Positions 7,312 through 16,500 of a DNA stretch of 64,000 bases are shown here, piece by piece. The notes beneath the pieces are model-generated. The model saw only the letters and a program-made list of their open reading frames with translations, did no database searches and had not been told where the DNA came from. This DNA comes from Paenibacillus sp. J23TS9 (GTDB lineage Bacteria > Bacillota > Bacilli > Paenibacillales > Paenibacillaceae), in the NCBI RefSeq assembly GCF_018403225.1, contig NZ_BOSG01000001.1:806001-870000 (forward strand). Reading direction: 5' to 3'. How positions within the stretch are numbered: the stretch's first letter is position 1; every line of letters starts with the position of its first letter. Made by a program: the position numbers and the translations under genes.

Positions 7312-10044
7312 ATGGTTTCCAAACGCAGCAATTCTTCATCACATTCTAAAAAAGTAGTATCAGCCGTCATCGTAGGCATGATGGCACTGGGTACCGGCAC
7401 TGCCGTGTTCGCAGACACAACAGCAACAACAACCTCAGCATCCGTGACGGCAAGCGGGCTCTTCAGCGATGTCAAAAGCGGGTATTGGGCCGAAAAACAT
7501 ATCTATAAGCTGGCATCCCAAGGAATACTGTTGGGTAATAACGGTTTGTTCCGTCCGAATGATTCTGTTACTCAGCAGGAAGCTGTTACGATGGCGATCC
7601 GCTTTGCAGGTTTAGAAGATAAAATCAGCAATAACTCTGCAGTGGCACTTCCTGCCAATCTGCAGGTGAACAACTACTTTAAGCCGTATGTGGCTTTGGC
7701 ACTTCAGCAAAATCTCCTGGATAAAACCTCCGAGAGTGCTGCAGTGAATTCCAAGGAAACTTGGGGCGAACGAAAAGCGAGCCGGGAATGGATCACTGAA
7801 GTTCTGATTCGTGCGCTCGGCAAAGAAAGCGATGCGGCTTCGATGGCTTCCAAAGCAACGACGTTTGCAGACAACGGTAAAATATCCGCCTCCAAGAGAG
7901 GATTCGTTAACGCGGCTCTGGAGCTTGGACTGACTAATGGCGTAGACGGCAACCGGTTTGATCCTCAAGGTTTAGTGACCCGCGCCCAGCTCGCAACCTT
8001 CTTCAGCCGTGCCGAAGCACTTAATAATGTGAAATACAACAACTCCGCCGAGGGCATCGTGACCGGATTGGGTACCAACAAGCTCGATCTGTATGTGGAT
8101 GGAAGCATCCGTACTTATGCACTGGATAGTTCGACGGTATATTACACCAGCGATTCTGATAACAAAATCAGCTTTGCTGATTTGAAGCCATACACGAAAG
8201 TGATGGTCATTGGCAGCACGAACAAAACTGCATATGTAGAAGTCACAGACTCTAAATTGCAGCTTGAGAGCGTTGAAGGAACTTTCCAGAAGCTTTCGCC
8301 TGGCAACATCATCTGGCTGGAGACCAACAACACGTTCAAGGAGTTCACTTATGACGCCGGAACATCCTTCCTGGATCAAAATGGATCTAAAATTGATCCG
8401 GCTGCATTGGTTGTAGGCAGTAAAATCCAGATTCAACAAGAAACATTTAGTTCTGCGAAAAAGCCGGTTATTATTCAGGTCAAATCGGGAATTATCAATA
8501 AAAGTGGCAACGGTACCCTTCAAAGCGTGGATACAGCCACCAAATCATTGGTTATTAAAAATTCTTCCGGTGCGATGGAAAGCTACACATGGGATGACAG
8601 CCTGATCGTAAAATATCAGAATCAGCTCCTCTCGCCATCCGAATTGAAAAATGGGGCAGTTATTAATTACACCGTTAAAAACAATCTTGTTGAATCGATT
8701 GAAGTTACCCAAGGTGTGGAAAGAACAATTCGCGGTTCTCTGTATGAAGTCGGGGCTAACAATGCCACCATTACATACAAACGTGATGGAGGACAGCTTG
8801 AAGTGAAGCTCCTCACGGATAAGCCTGAGCTTGTGATCAGCGGCATCGCTTCTCCAGTACTGGGCGACCTGATTGCTGACTCCGTGAACGGGGATCAGGT
8901 GGAAATCACGCTGAATCCGCAGGATCAGGTTACCAAAATTCAAGTGATGAACCGTCAAATGGAACAGAAGAAGGGCGCAACCATCGTTCAGTATGAACCT
9001 AAAAGCAAACTTCTGACACTTCTGGATGCGAACAAGAAGCCATACGTTGTTTCCATTGATGAAAAGACCAAATTGACTTATAATTCTCCAAATCCGACTT
9101 TGGCCGGAATCGAACCATACCTGATTAACGGCCGCAAGGTGAATATCACTTACCTGACAAACCGGGCGTTGTCGCTTGAAGTAATTTATCAATATGAAGG
9201 AAAAGTATCTTCGCTCGACCTGGCAGGCAAAAAGCTTACGCTGCTGACCGCTGACGGACAAAGCATGACGCTGCCGTTCACGAATCCGGTTGTTCAGGTA
9301 TACGGCAAGAGCAGCACATCCCTCTCTGATGTCAAAGTGGGAAGTGAAATTGCAGCTGTACTGAGTGCGACACAGGATGCCATTCAATCGATCCAGGTAA
9401 AATCAAATGTTCAGTTTGAGATTGTGGATGTCGATTATAACAACTCCCGTATTACAGTGAAAAAGGATGGAATCATCAGCCAGTTCTATGTGGACAAATC
9501 AACTCTGACCGGTGACAACGGACAAGAGATTACGGTGCAAGAGCTTCGTTCGGGTCAATTGCTGAACGTTACTTTCAACGGGATTACACCAGCCGCTGTA
9601 CAGGTTGTCAAGCTGACGACCGGTGAAGTGACTGCAGTGAACACTTCTTCCGCATCACCAAGCATTACAGTCAAGAATTATGGAGGAACAACAGAAACCT
9701 TTAAGCTGGACAATGCATCCAAAATTATAAATGATGCCGGAAGCGCGCTTAACCTCAGCAATGTTACAACAGGTAACCGTGTAGAAGTGCGCAAGGATGC
9801 TGACGGTAATTCGGTCGTGAAAGTGCTGAATATAACGAACCAAACCTTCTGGAAATATGACAGTTATGCGAAGGAAATATATGTGAAACGTCAAAATGTC
9901 AATGATACCAGCCATTATTCGCTGTCCCCGGCTGCTTACATTCATCAAGGAGATACGACTTTGACCGTGCAATCCCTGAAAGAAAATGATAATATTGTAC
10001 TGTATTTAAACAATGGAACGATTGTCGAGATACAGAAACAATAG
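7312..10044 (+). CDS. S-layer homology (SLH) domain surface protein
   Basis: A secreted 910-residue protein. A signal peptide (about 1-34, ending AVFA) is followed by three SLH motifs that bind pyruvylated wall polysaccharide: about 50-92 (GLFSDVKSGYWAEKHIYKLA), about 110-170 and about 172-220 (TFADNGKISASKRGFVNAAL). The remaining 690 residues are repeated beta-rich segments with many recurring VTxI, TVKKDG and LKxG patterns and no enzyme motif that I can recognise. It may be an S-layer or wall-architecture protein. ATG 7312 is chosen because AAAGGGG lies just before it and the signal peptide starts there; the open frame reaches 14 codons further up. It has its own strong terminator at 10074. 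Function beyond wall anchoring is unknown. Confidence 0.88.
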   Translation: MVSKRSNSSSHSKKVVSAVIVGMMALGTGTAVFADTTATTTSASVTASGLFSDVKSGYWAEKHIYKLASQGILLGNNGLFRPNDSVTQQEAVTMAIRFAGLEDKISNNSAVALPANLQVNNYFKPYVALALQQNLLDKTSESAAVNSKETWGERKASREWITEVLIRALGKESDAASMASKATTFADNGKISASKRGFVNAALELGLTNGVDGNRFDPQGLVTRAQLATFFSRAEALNNVKYNNSAEGIVTGLGTNKLDLYVDGSIRTYALDSSTVYYTSDSDNKISFADLKPYTKVMVIGSTNKTAYVEVTDSKLQLESVEGTFQKLSPGNIIWLETNNTFKEFTYDAGTSFLDQNGSKIDPAALVVGSKIQIQQETFSSAKKPVIIQVKSGIINKSGNGTLQSVDTATKSLVIKNSSGAMESYTWDDSLIVKYQNQLLSPSELKNGAVINYTVKNNLVESIEVTQGVERTIRGSLYEVGANNATITYKRDGGQLEVKLLTDKPELVISGIASPVLGDLIADSVNGDQVEITLNPQDQVTKIQVMNRQMEQKKGATIVQYEPKSKLLTLLDANKKPYVVSIDEKTKLTYNSPNPTLAGIEPYLINGRKVNITYLTNRALSLEVIYQYEGKVSSLDLAGKKLTLLTADGQSMTLPFTNPVVQVYGKSSTSLSDVKVGSEIAAVLSATQDAIQSIQVKSNVQFEIVDVDYNNSRITVKKDGIISQFYVDKSTLTGDNGQEITVQELRSGQLLNVTFNGITPAAVQVVKLTTGEVTAVNTSSASPSITVKNYGGTTETFKLDNASKIINDAGSALNLSNVTTGNRVEVRKDADGNSVVKVLNITNQTFWKYDSYAKEIYVKRQNVNDTSHYSLSPAAYIHQGDTTLTVQSLKENDNIVLYLNNGTIVEIQKQ

Positions 10045-10073
10045 TATGCTATGGGAATGGTCATGAGATACAC

Positions 10074-10117
10074 CGTCTTGATACGGGAAGTCTTACCCGT
10101 ATCAAGACGTTTTTTTT
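10074..10117 (+). terminator. terminator of SLH gene
   Basis: A 14-bp perfect stem, CGTCTTGATACGGG (10074-10087) with CCCGTATCAAGACG (10096-10109), followed by eight T. Confidence 0.95.
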
Positions 10118-10135
10118 GCAGGAGGTACGTAAGCG

Positions 10136-10798
10136 ATGAAGGCAGCAACCGTACGTTATATACTTGATACCATCGGTGAATTGTTTCCCGATGCCCATTG
10201 TGAATTAAACCACAGCAATGCTTTTGAACTGACCATTGCCGTTTTGTTGTCCGCACAATGTACGGACGAAACGGTGAATAAGGTCACCAAAGATTTGTTC
10301 CAAAAGTACAAGTCTCCGGAAGATTATGTGGCAGTTCCTGTAGAGGAGCTTGAGCAGGATATCCGTAGAATCGGTCTTTTCCGGAATAAGGCGAAGCATA
10401 TTCGTAATCTTTGTATGCTGCTCATGGAACAATACGGCGGTGAAGTGCCGCGGGAGCATGATGAGCTTGTGAAGCTTCCAGGGGTTGGCCGCAAGACGGC
10501 CAATGTGGTGGTGTCCAATGCTTTTGATGTACCGGCGATTGCCGTGGATACGCATGTGGAAAGGGTATCCAAACGGCTGGGTCTGGCAAATTGGAAAGAT
10601 TCCGTGCTGGAAGTGGAAAAGAAGCTGATGAAGCAGGTGCCGCGTGAAGAGTGGACCTTAACGCATCACCGCTTGATCTTTTTCGGACGATACCACTGCA
10701 AAGCCCAGAATCCGAAATGCCAGGTATGCCCGCTGCTTGATGTATGCCGCGAAGGAAAAAAACGTATGAAGACGTCCCAAATCAGAAAAGATAAGTAA
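10136..10798 (+). CDS. nth: endonuclease III (DNA glycosylase/AP lyase)
   Basis: Base-excision repair enzyme that removes oxidised pyrimidines and cleaves abasic sites. It has 220 residues. The helix-hairpin-helix LPGVGRKTANVVV carries the catalytic Lys120, the catalytic Asp138 is in AVDTHV, and the C-terminal [4Fe-4S] loop has Cys188, Cys195, Cys198 and Cys204 (C-x6-C-x2-C-x5-C). This numbering matches the classical enzyme almost exactly. GGAGGT lies 9 bases before the ATG. It is apparently a single-gene unit between the SLH terminator and the hairpin element at 10809. Confidence 0.97.
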   Translation: MKAATVRYILDTIGELFPDAHCELNHSNAFELTIAVLLSAQCTDETVNKVTKDLFQKYKSPEDYVAVPVEELEQDIRRIGLFRNKAKHIRNLCMLLMEQYGGEVPREHDELVKLPGVGRKTANVVVSNAFDVPAIAVDTHVERVSKRLGLANWKDSVLEVEKKLMKQVPREEWTLTHHRLIFFGRYHCKAQNPKCQVCPLLDVCREGKKRMKTSQIRKDK

Positions 10799-10808
10799 CA
10801 ATATAAAT

Positions 10809-10884
10809 TGAACTAAAGAAAGGGATAGCATTTCTCCTAAATTCCAGATGGAATCGAGGAGAAGCAATGTTAGACTTTAGTTCA
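10809..10884. repeat. hairpin element, copy B (GAACTAAAG/CTTTAGTTC ends)
   Basis: TGAACTAAAG (10809-10818) pairs perfectly with CTTTAGTTCA (10875-10884). Inside are TTCTCC with GGAGAA and ATTCC-AGAT-GGAAT, so the element folds along its full length and is followed by TTTT. It ends 49 bases before the small conserved gene at 10934. The closing stem is shared with copy A at 7173 and the interior is different. Confidence 0.6.
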
Positions 10885-10933
10885 TTTTATGAGCAGGATA
10901 GGAACTACAAAGATGGAGAAGGATGGGATAAAC

Positions 10934-11206
10934 ATGAAATGCATCTCAGTATATACTGACAATTTTGAAATATTTTCTGATATTATGGATCAAGTGATGG
11001 ACGCTGAACTTGTAGAGAACGAAGAAAAAGAGTTCGAAGGAATCACTGTCAGCCACTCCGGCGATGTTCCCGAGCATTACCTGGACCGTATGTCCACTAA
11101 GCCTGAGGTTGTCGTCATGAGAGACAAGTCCCGTGGCACAACGATTTTGCAGCATGGTAAAGTATTTGAAATCCTTGTACCAGAGCTGGAAAACGCAAGC
11201 GTATAA
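10934..11206 (+). CDS. small conserved protein of unknown function
   Basis: A 90-residue acidic soluble protein beginning MKCISVYTDNFEIFSDI and containing GDVPEHYLDRM and VVVMRDKSRGTTILQHGKVFEILVPE. Proteins like this occur widely in Bacillales without an assigned role. There are no membrane segments or cysteine motifs apart from Cys3. The ATG at 10934 (AAGGATGG upstream) is preferred to the start 15 codons earlier because conservation appears to begin at MKCISVYT. It is monocistronic, preceded by hairpin copy B and followed by a strong terminator. Confidence 0.75.
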   Translation: MKCISVYTDNFEIFSDIMDQVMDAELVENEEKEFEGITVSHSGDVPEHYLDRMSTKPEVVVMRDKSRGTTILQHGKVFEILVPELENASV

Positions 11207-11231
11207 TTCAATAACCGGTGTAAACAAGCAT

Positions 11232-11264
11232 AAAACCGAAGCTTATTCGGTTTTATTTTTTTTT
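11232..11264 (+). terminator. terminator after small conserved gene
   Basis: AAAACCGAA (11232-11240), loop GCTTA, TTCGGTTTT (11246-11254), then a run of A and nine T. Confidence 0.93.
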
Positions 11265-11399
11265 GACATTATAGAATTTATCAGATTTGGGTGAAGGTTA
11301 TTTATTCCTGCGAATAGAATATACCGAGGAACTAGGTCAATTCCATTGTAAAAACAACGAATTCAATATTGTTAAAGCACCAACGGGGGAGGACAGGCC

Positions 11400-11873
11400 A
11401 TGAACAAAGAAGAACAAGTCCTAATGGGTTTCAGGGATTTATATAACAAGTTGGTTTGGCTTAATAAGGATAAGATGGAAGACAGTCTTAAGGGGTATCA
11501 ATCTTCTGAGGTACATTGCATCGAATATATTGAAAAAAATGTGGATTCCAATGTGACAAAACTTGCGGAATATTTTTATATGACTCGAGGCGCCATGAGT
11601 AAAATGACGAAGAAGCTCATACAAAAAGGCCTTATTGAAAGCTATCAGAAGTCGGATAACAAGAAAGAAATTTATTTTCGGCTTACGGAGAAAGGGAAAG
11701 TAATTTATAAAATCCACGAGGATCTGCATGAAGAGTTCCATGAACGGGATAAAGCTGTATTTGAGCAGGTAACCGAGGAGCAATTTGACGGTATGCTCAG
11801 CTTTGTGGAAAAGTATAGCAGGCATTTGGATGCAGAAATAAAGAAGCTGGGTAAAGATTTGAAGTCGGAATAA
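11400..11873 (+). CDS. MarR-family transcriptional regulator
   Basis: A 157-residue winged-helix protein. The recognition helix region is about 52-75 (NVTKLAEYFYMTRGAMSKMTKKLIQKGLI), the wing is YQKSDNKKEIYFRLTEKGK (about 80-98), and helical dimerisation segments flank them. MarR proteins are usually repressors released by small aromatic or antibiotic-like ligands. The gene stands immediately before an MFS exporter whose promoter carries a 10-bp inverted repeat, so repression of that exporter is the natural inference. The ATG follows GGGGGAGGA. The alternative, activation, cannot be excluded. Confidence 0.88.
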   Translation: MNKEEQVLMGFRDLYNKLVWLNKDKMEDSLKGYQSSEVHCIEYIEKNVDSNVTKLAEYFYMTRGAMSKMTKKLIQKGLIESYQKSDNKKEIYFRLTEKGKVIYKIHEDLHEEFHERDKAVFEQVTEEQFDGMLSFVEKYSRHLDAEIKKLGKDLKSE

Positions 11874-11899
11874 ATTTGAATCATAAAAATGAAACCACA

Positions 11900-11935
11900 G
11901 GCAGCCGGACTCTATTGAGAACAGGCTGCATTTTT
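11900..11935 (+). terminator. weak terminator between marR and MFS gene
   Basis: GGCAGCC pairs with GGCTGC over a 17-base loop, followed by ATTTTTATTG. It is a moderate stem just upstream of the operator-promoter at 11951. Confidence 0.4.
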
Positions 11936-11950
11936 ATTGTTATTATTTTG

Positions 11951-11992
11951 TTGACAAGGAAACAAAAACGTAATACGATAAATTTGTTTCCT
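11951..11992 (+). promoter_or_regulatory. promoter with inverted-repeat operator for MFS exporter
   Basis: TTGACA (11951-11956), a 17-base spacer and TACGAT (11974-11979) form a strong sigma-A promoter. AGGAAACAAA (11957-11966) and TTTGTTTCCT (11983-11992) are perfect 10-bp inverted arms, one inside the spacer and one just past the -10. A dimeric repressor bound here would block RNA polymerase. The adjacent MarR protein is the likely ligand; this is inference. Confidence 0.75.
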
Positions 11993-12028
11993 AGGAATCA
12001 AAATAATAACTTTTACGAGGAGAATTTA

Positions 12029-13264
12029 ATGTTCAAATTTAGATCACACAATGTACAACACACTGAACAATCCGTAGATAAACACGCTTTAATATTCGGC
12101 CTTATCTCGGTGTTTCTTTGCGGAATAGGCTTCAGTATCATAGCACCTGTCGTCCCATTCTTAGTGCAGCCTTATATAAGCAATCCGGGAGAACAGGCTA
12201 TCATTGTTACGCTGCTGACCTCTGTTTATGCCTTTTGCGTGTTTTTTGCAGCGCCCGTACTTGGAGCTCTAAGCGACAAATATGGCCGTCGTCCATTGCT
12301 CTTAGTATGCCTTTTAGGTTCTGCAATCGGGTACTTTGTTTTTGGCATAGGAGGAGCTTTATGGGTACTATTTGCCGGGCGCATAATAGAAGGGATAACA
12401 GGCGGCAGCATAGGTACGATCTTCGCCTATTTTGCAGATATCATTCCTCCGCAGCAGAGAACCAAATACTTTGGATGGGTGAGTGCGGTTGTAGGTGTAG
12501 GCACCGTCATTGGCCCAACGTTAGGTGGATTACTTGCCAAGTTTGGTTATTCTGTACCCATGTATTTTGGAGCAATCATCACTCTATTGAATGTTGTTTA
12601 CGGATTCTTTTTTATGCCTGAGAGCCTTAAGAAGAAGAATAGACTAAAAGAGATTACTTTTATTAGATTGAATCCATTTACGCAGCTTGCAAACCTGCTT
12701 TCCATGAAAATTTTAAGAAGGCTGCTTATTTCAGCGTTTTTACTTTGGATACCTAACGGATCTTTGCAGGCCGTTTTTTCACAATTTACAATGGATACTT
12801 TCCGTTGGAAGCCTGCACTCATCGGACTTATGTTTTCAATTATGGGCGTTCAAGACATCATTTCTCAAGGTTTCATCATGCCAAAGCTTTTGAAAAAACT
12901 TAAGGATAAACAGATAGCCATTCTTGGAATGGTTTCGGAGATAATAGGCTACAGTCTTATTGCATCATCTGCTTTGTTCTCCTTCTATCCTCTTCTTATC
13001 GCCGGAATGTTTATATTTGGTTTTGGGGATTCGATCTTCGGGCCTTCATTCAATGGGATGCTCTCCAATTCTGTCGATTCCAGCGAACAAGGACGGATTC
13101 AAGGGGGCAGCCAATCGATTCAGGCTTTAGCTAGAATGATGGGGCCTATCATTGGAGGTCAAATCTATGTATTACTTGGTCATGCCGCACCTGCAATAAT
13201 GGGTATGATCCTTATAGCAGCGGCAATCCCCGTTTTATACAAGAGATCGCATGTAAATATATAA
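12029..13264 (+). CDS. MFS drug exporter (TetA/DHA1-like)
   Basis: A 411-residue integral membrane transporter with about 12 hydrophobic segments. The first half has the TetA/DHA1 signature: FSIIAPVVPFLV in TM1 and motif A GALSDKYGRRPLLL between TM2 and TM3. The GWVSAVVGVGTVIGPTLGG segment matches the motif C (antiporter) region. It likely exports a drug or metabolite in exchange for protons. ATG 12029 is chosen because ACGAGGAGA lies just before it and the promoter/operator is at 11951-11992; the open frame extends upstream across that promoter and is not used. The substrate is unknown. Confidence 0.88.
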   Translation: MFKFRSHNVQHTEQSVDKHALIFGLISVFLCGIGFSIIAPVVPFLVQPYISNPGEQAIIVTLLTSVYAFCVFFAAPVLGALSDKYGRRPLLLVCLLGSAIGYFVFGIGGALWVLFAGRIIEGITGGSIGTIFAYFADIIPPQQRTKYFGWVSAVVGVGTVIGPTLGGLLAKFGYSVPMYFGAIITLLNVVYGFFFMPESLKKKNRLKEITFIRLNPFTQLANLLSMKILRRLLISAFLLWIPNGSLQAVFSQFTMDTFRWKPALIGLMFSIMGVQDIISQGFIMPKLLKKLKDKQIAILGMVSEIIGYSLIASSALFSFYPLLIAGMFIFGFGDSIFGPSFNGMLSNSVDSSEQGRIQGGSQSIQALARMMGPIIGGQIYVLLGHAAPAIMGMILIAAAIPVLYKRSHVNI

Positions 13265-13538
13265 ATATTTACTTTACATTGAATGACAATGCACTAGAAC
13301 AAAGTGTAAATATCATTTGATACTATTCTGCTTATCATAATCGTTAAACATGGCAATATTATGAGTTTATTTCAGCGGGACCTTTTTGTCCTTGAAGAAT
13401 AAGGTTCCGGCTTAAAATGTTTCTCTTTCCTCCTCCATGATGTTAAAATGTAACTATTTGAGAAAACAGCATAATGTATGATAGAGCGACAAACTTCGGA
13501 TCATTTATTGATTAGAGAGTAAGGGGAGAGAAGGCAGC

Positions 13539-16500
13539 ATGTCGACATCAAGTCCAGTAATTCAATTAGATACCGGTTCACTGCAGCGTTTGCAGGAGAG
13601 ACTGCACGGTTGGAAAGATGATAAATCCTCGAAGCTAATGGGTGATTTGCTGAACAAGGCTACTGCGGGAGAGATGACGATCGCATTTTGCGGGCATTTC
13701 TCAGCGGGGAAATCAAGTTTGATCAATTCCTTATGCGGCAAAAAAGTGCTTCCATCCAGTCCGGTACCCACGAGTGCGAATGTAGTTTCAATTCGTAACG
13801 GCGAGCCGCATGCTTTGATCTATCCTGCTCAAGCTACGGAGCTATCAAGTCAGGAAGTAAAACCCCAGGAAGTCTCACTGGATGAGCTCTATACATACTG
13901 CACGAATGGAGGCTCCTACTCCTCGGTAGAGGTATGGGATCATATTCCTCTCCTGGGCGGGCGCGGGGTACTGATGGATACACCTGGTGTGGACTCAACG
14001 GATGACAGTCATCAGAAGGCGACGCATTCTGCGCTTCATTTGGCAGATACGGTGCTGTATGTGATGGATTACAATCATGTACAGTCGGAAAATAATCTGG
14101 CCTTTGCCAAAAGCTTGTCCGACTGGGGCAAGCCGCTGTATCTGGTTGTCAACCAGATCGACAAGCATAGGGAGCGTGAGCTTTCCTTTGAAAGCTACCG
14201 AGCAGAAGTGGAAGCTGCTTTTAAGCGCTGGCAGGTTAACTATGAGAGTCTGCTGTTTACCACACTGAAGGAGCCGGATCATCCTTATAATCAGTGGAAA
14301 CAGATTCAAGAGCTGATTGCAGAGCTGATTGAAAAAAGGGAACCGATTCTGAATTATAGCTTGGATTGTTCCTCTCGTCATATCATTGAGCAGCATGTGA
14401 AGCAGTATGCGGATTCGCTGGAGGATACCAAGCAGCAGCTTCTGGACGAAATGGGCGGGGAAGAGCAGGCTGCGAAATTGGAAGCGGAGATTACCGGTTA
14501 CAGAAAAGAGCTTGAGCATTTAAAAGAGCTGCCGCAAACCGAGCGAGAGAGCATACGCAAGCAGGTAGATGTACTGCTGGACAATGCAAATATTACGCCT
14601 GCCGAGTTGAGGGATACGGCAAAGCTGTTTTTGGAGAGCCGCAAAAACGGCTTCAAGAAAGGGCTTCTGTTTGCAGGTGCCAAGACGGAGCAGGAAAAGC
14701 AGGAGCGACTCCGCAAGTTTGCTGAGGAACTACGGGAGCAGTCGGCTTCACAAGTGGTTTGGCATCTGCTGGAGCTCATGAAGCGGTGGGGCAAGAATTT
14801 GTGGACAGAAGAGCGTCAGAAGAGCCTTGAAGAGTCCATGCCCGAAATTAGTGAGGCTATGCTGGAAAGCTCCGTGAAGCCGGATGCGGTGCTGTCCGGC
14901 GAATATGTTTTGAACTACTGCCGCATGCTGTCGGCAGATATCAAAAGTGTATACCGCCGCGCGTTCATGAACGCGGCGGAGGATGTGCTGGCGGATGTAG
15001 CCTCATCCGCCAAAGAGCAGCAGCAGCGCGTCGTCGCAGCCCTGAACGGGCTGCTGGAGCAATCGGCCGCGATGTCCCGCTATGTGCAACTGGAGCGGGA
15101 CATCGCGGAGCGCGCGGCAGCCGCCGGGCAGCTGCTGCCTGCGCGCGTGACGCTCACCCCCGGCTTCCTGCCGGAGGTGAGCGCCCCTGCCCCGGCGGCC
15201 ATGCAGCCGCCAGGGCCTGAAGCGGGCGCGCGGATGTCCGCGCCCGCCGGAGCCCCGCGCAGCGGGGCTGAGCCGCTCGGCGGCGCGGCCTTTGGCCGCC
15301 GCCAGCGGCTGGACGCTGCAGCAGCGCGCCTGCAGGACGCGGCGGCGCTGCTCGGGCGCTATCCCGCGCTGGCTTCTGCCGCGCGCGGACTGCGCAGCCG
15401 GGCCGATGCCCTGGCCGGCGGCTCGTTCACCTTGGCGCTGTTCGGAGCGTTCAGCGCCGGCAAGTCCTCGTTCGCCAACGCTTTGCTCGGCGAACGCGTA
15501 CTGCCTGTATCGCCGCATCCGACAACCGCGGCGATTAACCGCATCCTCGCTCCAAAGGATGGCTTTGAGCATGGCACGGCTCAGGTCATGATGAAATCTC
15601 CGGACACCTTTAAGGAGGATCTGGAGTATTCATTCTCTGTTCTGCAGCTGGGAACACCGACAGAAGATGGATGGCTTCAAGTGATCGAGCAATTGAAGCC
15701 AGAGGGGATTCATCCTGCCGGATTGCCGCATTATGGCTTCCTGAAAGCAGCCGCGGCAGGCTGGAAGGAGGCACAGCCACTGCTGGGCACCACTCAAACG
15801 GTGAACATGGATGGCTATAAGGCCTTTGTAGCTGATGAGACACGGTCCTGCTTTGTGGATCGCATTGATTTGTATTACAGCAGCCCGCTTACCGAGCAGG
15901 GAATCGTTCTGGTGGATACACCAGGGGCGGATTCGCTTCATGCCCGGCATACAGGAGTCACCTTCCAATATATGAAGCATGCAGACGCGATCGTCTTTGT
16001 GACTTATTATAATCACGCTTTTTCCAAGGGAGACCGTCAATTCCTGACCCAGCTCGGCAGAGTCAAGGACAGCTTCGCTCTTGATAAAATGTTCTTTATC
16101 GTCAATGCGGCAGACCTGGCTTCGTCGGAAGAAGAGCTGGACCAGGTTATCAAGCACGTGGAGACGAATCTGAAGGCAAGAGGTATCCGTCTTCCGCATA
16201 TTTATCCGGTTTCCAGTATGAAAGCACTGGAAGGAAAGATGGACGGCGACGCAGATCTTTATGCGGAATCTGCATTTGAATCCTTCGAGAAGGCGCTTGG
16301 AGCCTTTGCTGGAGAAGAACTGCCCAAGTTATCTTTGGCAAGCGCCGTTCAAGAGATTTCATCCGTCCGACAGCGTGTGATTGAATGGGGACGGATGGCC
16401 CGGCAGGATGCTGGTTCACGGGAGCAGCGCAGACAGCAGCTGCTCGAGGTCAATCAGTTGGCCTTGTCCCGAATCGATTCTTTTGCCCGGCAGGATCTTT

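Noticed and set aside
8545..9387. 280-codon reverse frame opposite the SLH gene
   Set aside because: Shadow frame; composition unlike a real protein.
11263..11291. TTGACA at 11263 as promoter of the MarR gene
   Set aside because: It is formed by the end of the preceding terminator T-run and has no -10 at 16-18 bases.
13265..13538. Terminator and promoter in the gap before the dynamin gene
   Set aside because: Only a weak GGGACC/GGTTCC dyad without a T-run and scattered AT-rich hexamers; nothing convincing.
15003..15572. 189-codon reverse frame in the GC-rich part of the dynamin gene
   Set aside because: GC-rich DNA has few stops on all frames; Arg/Gly/Ala-rich nonsense composition.
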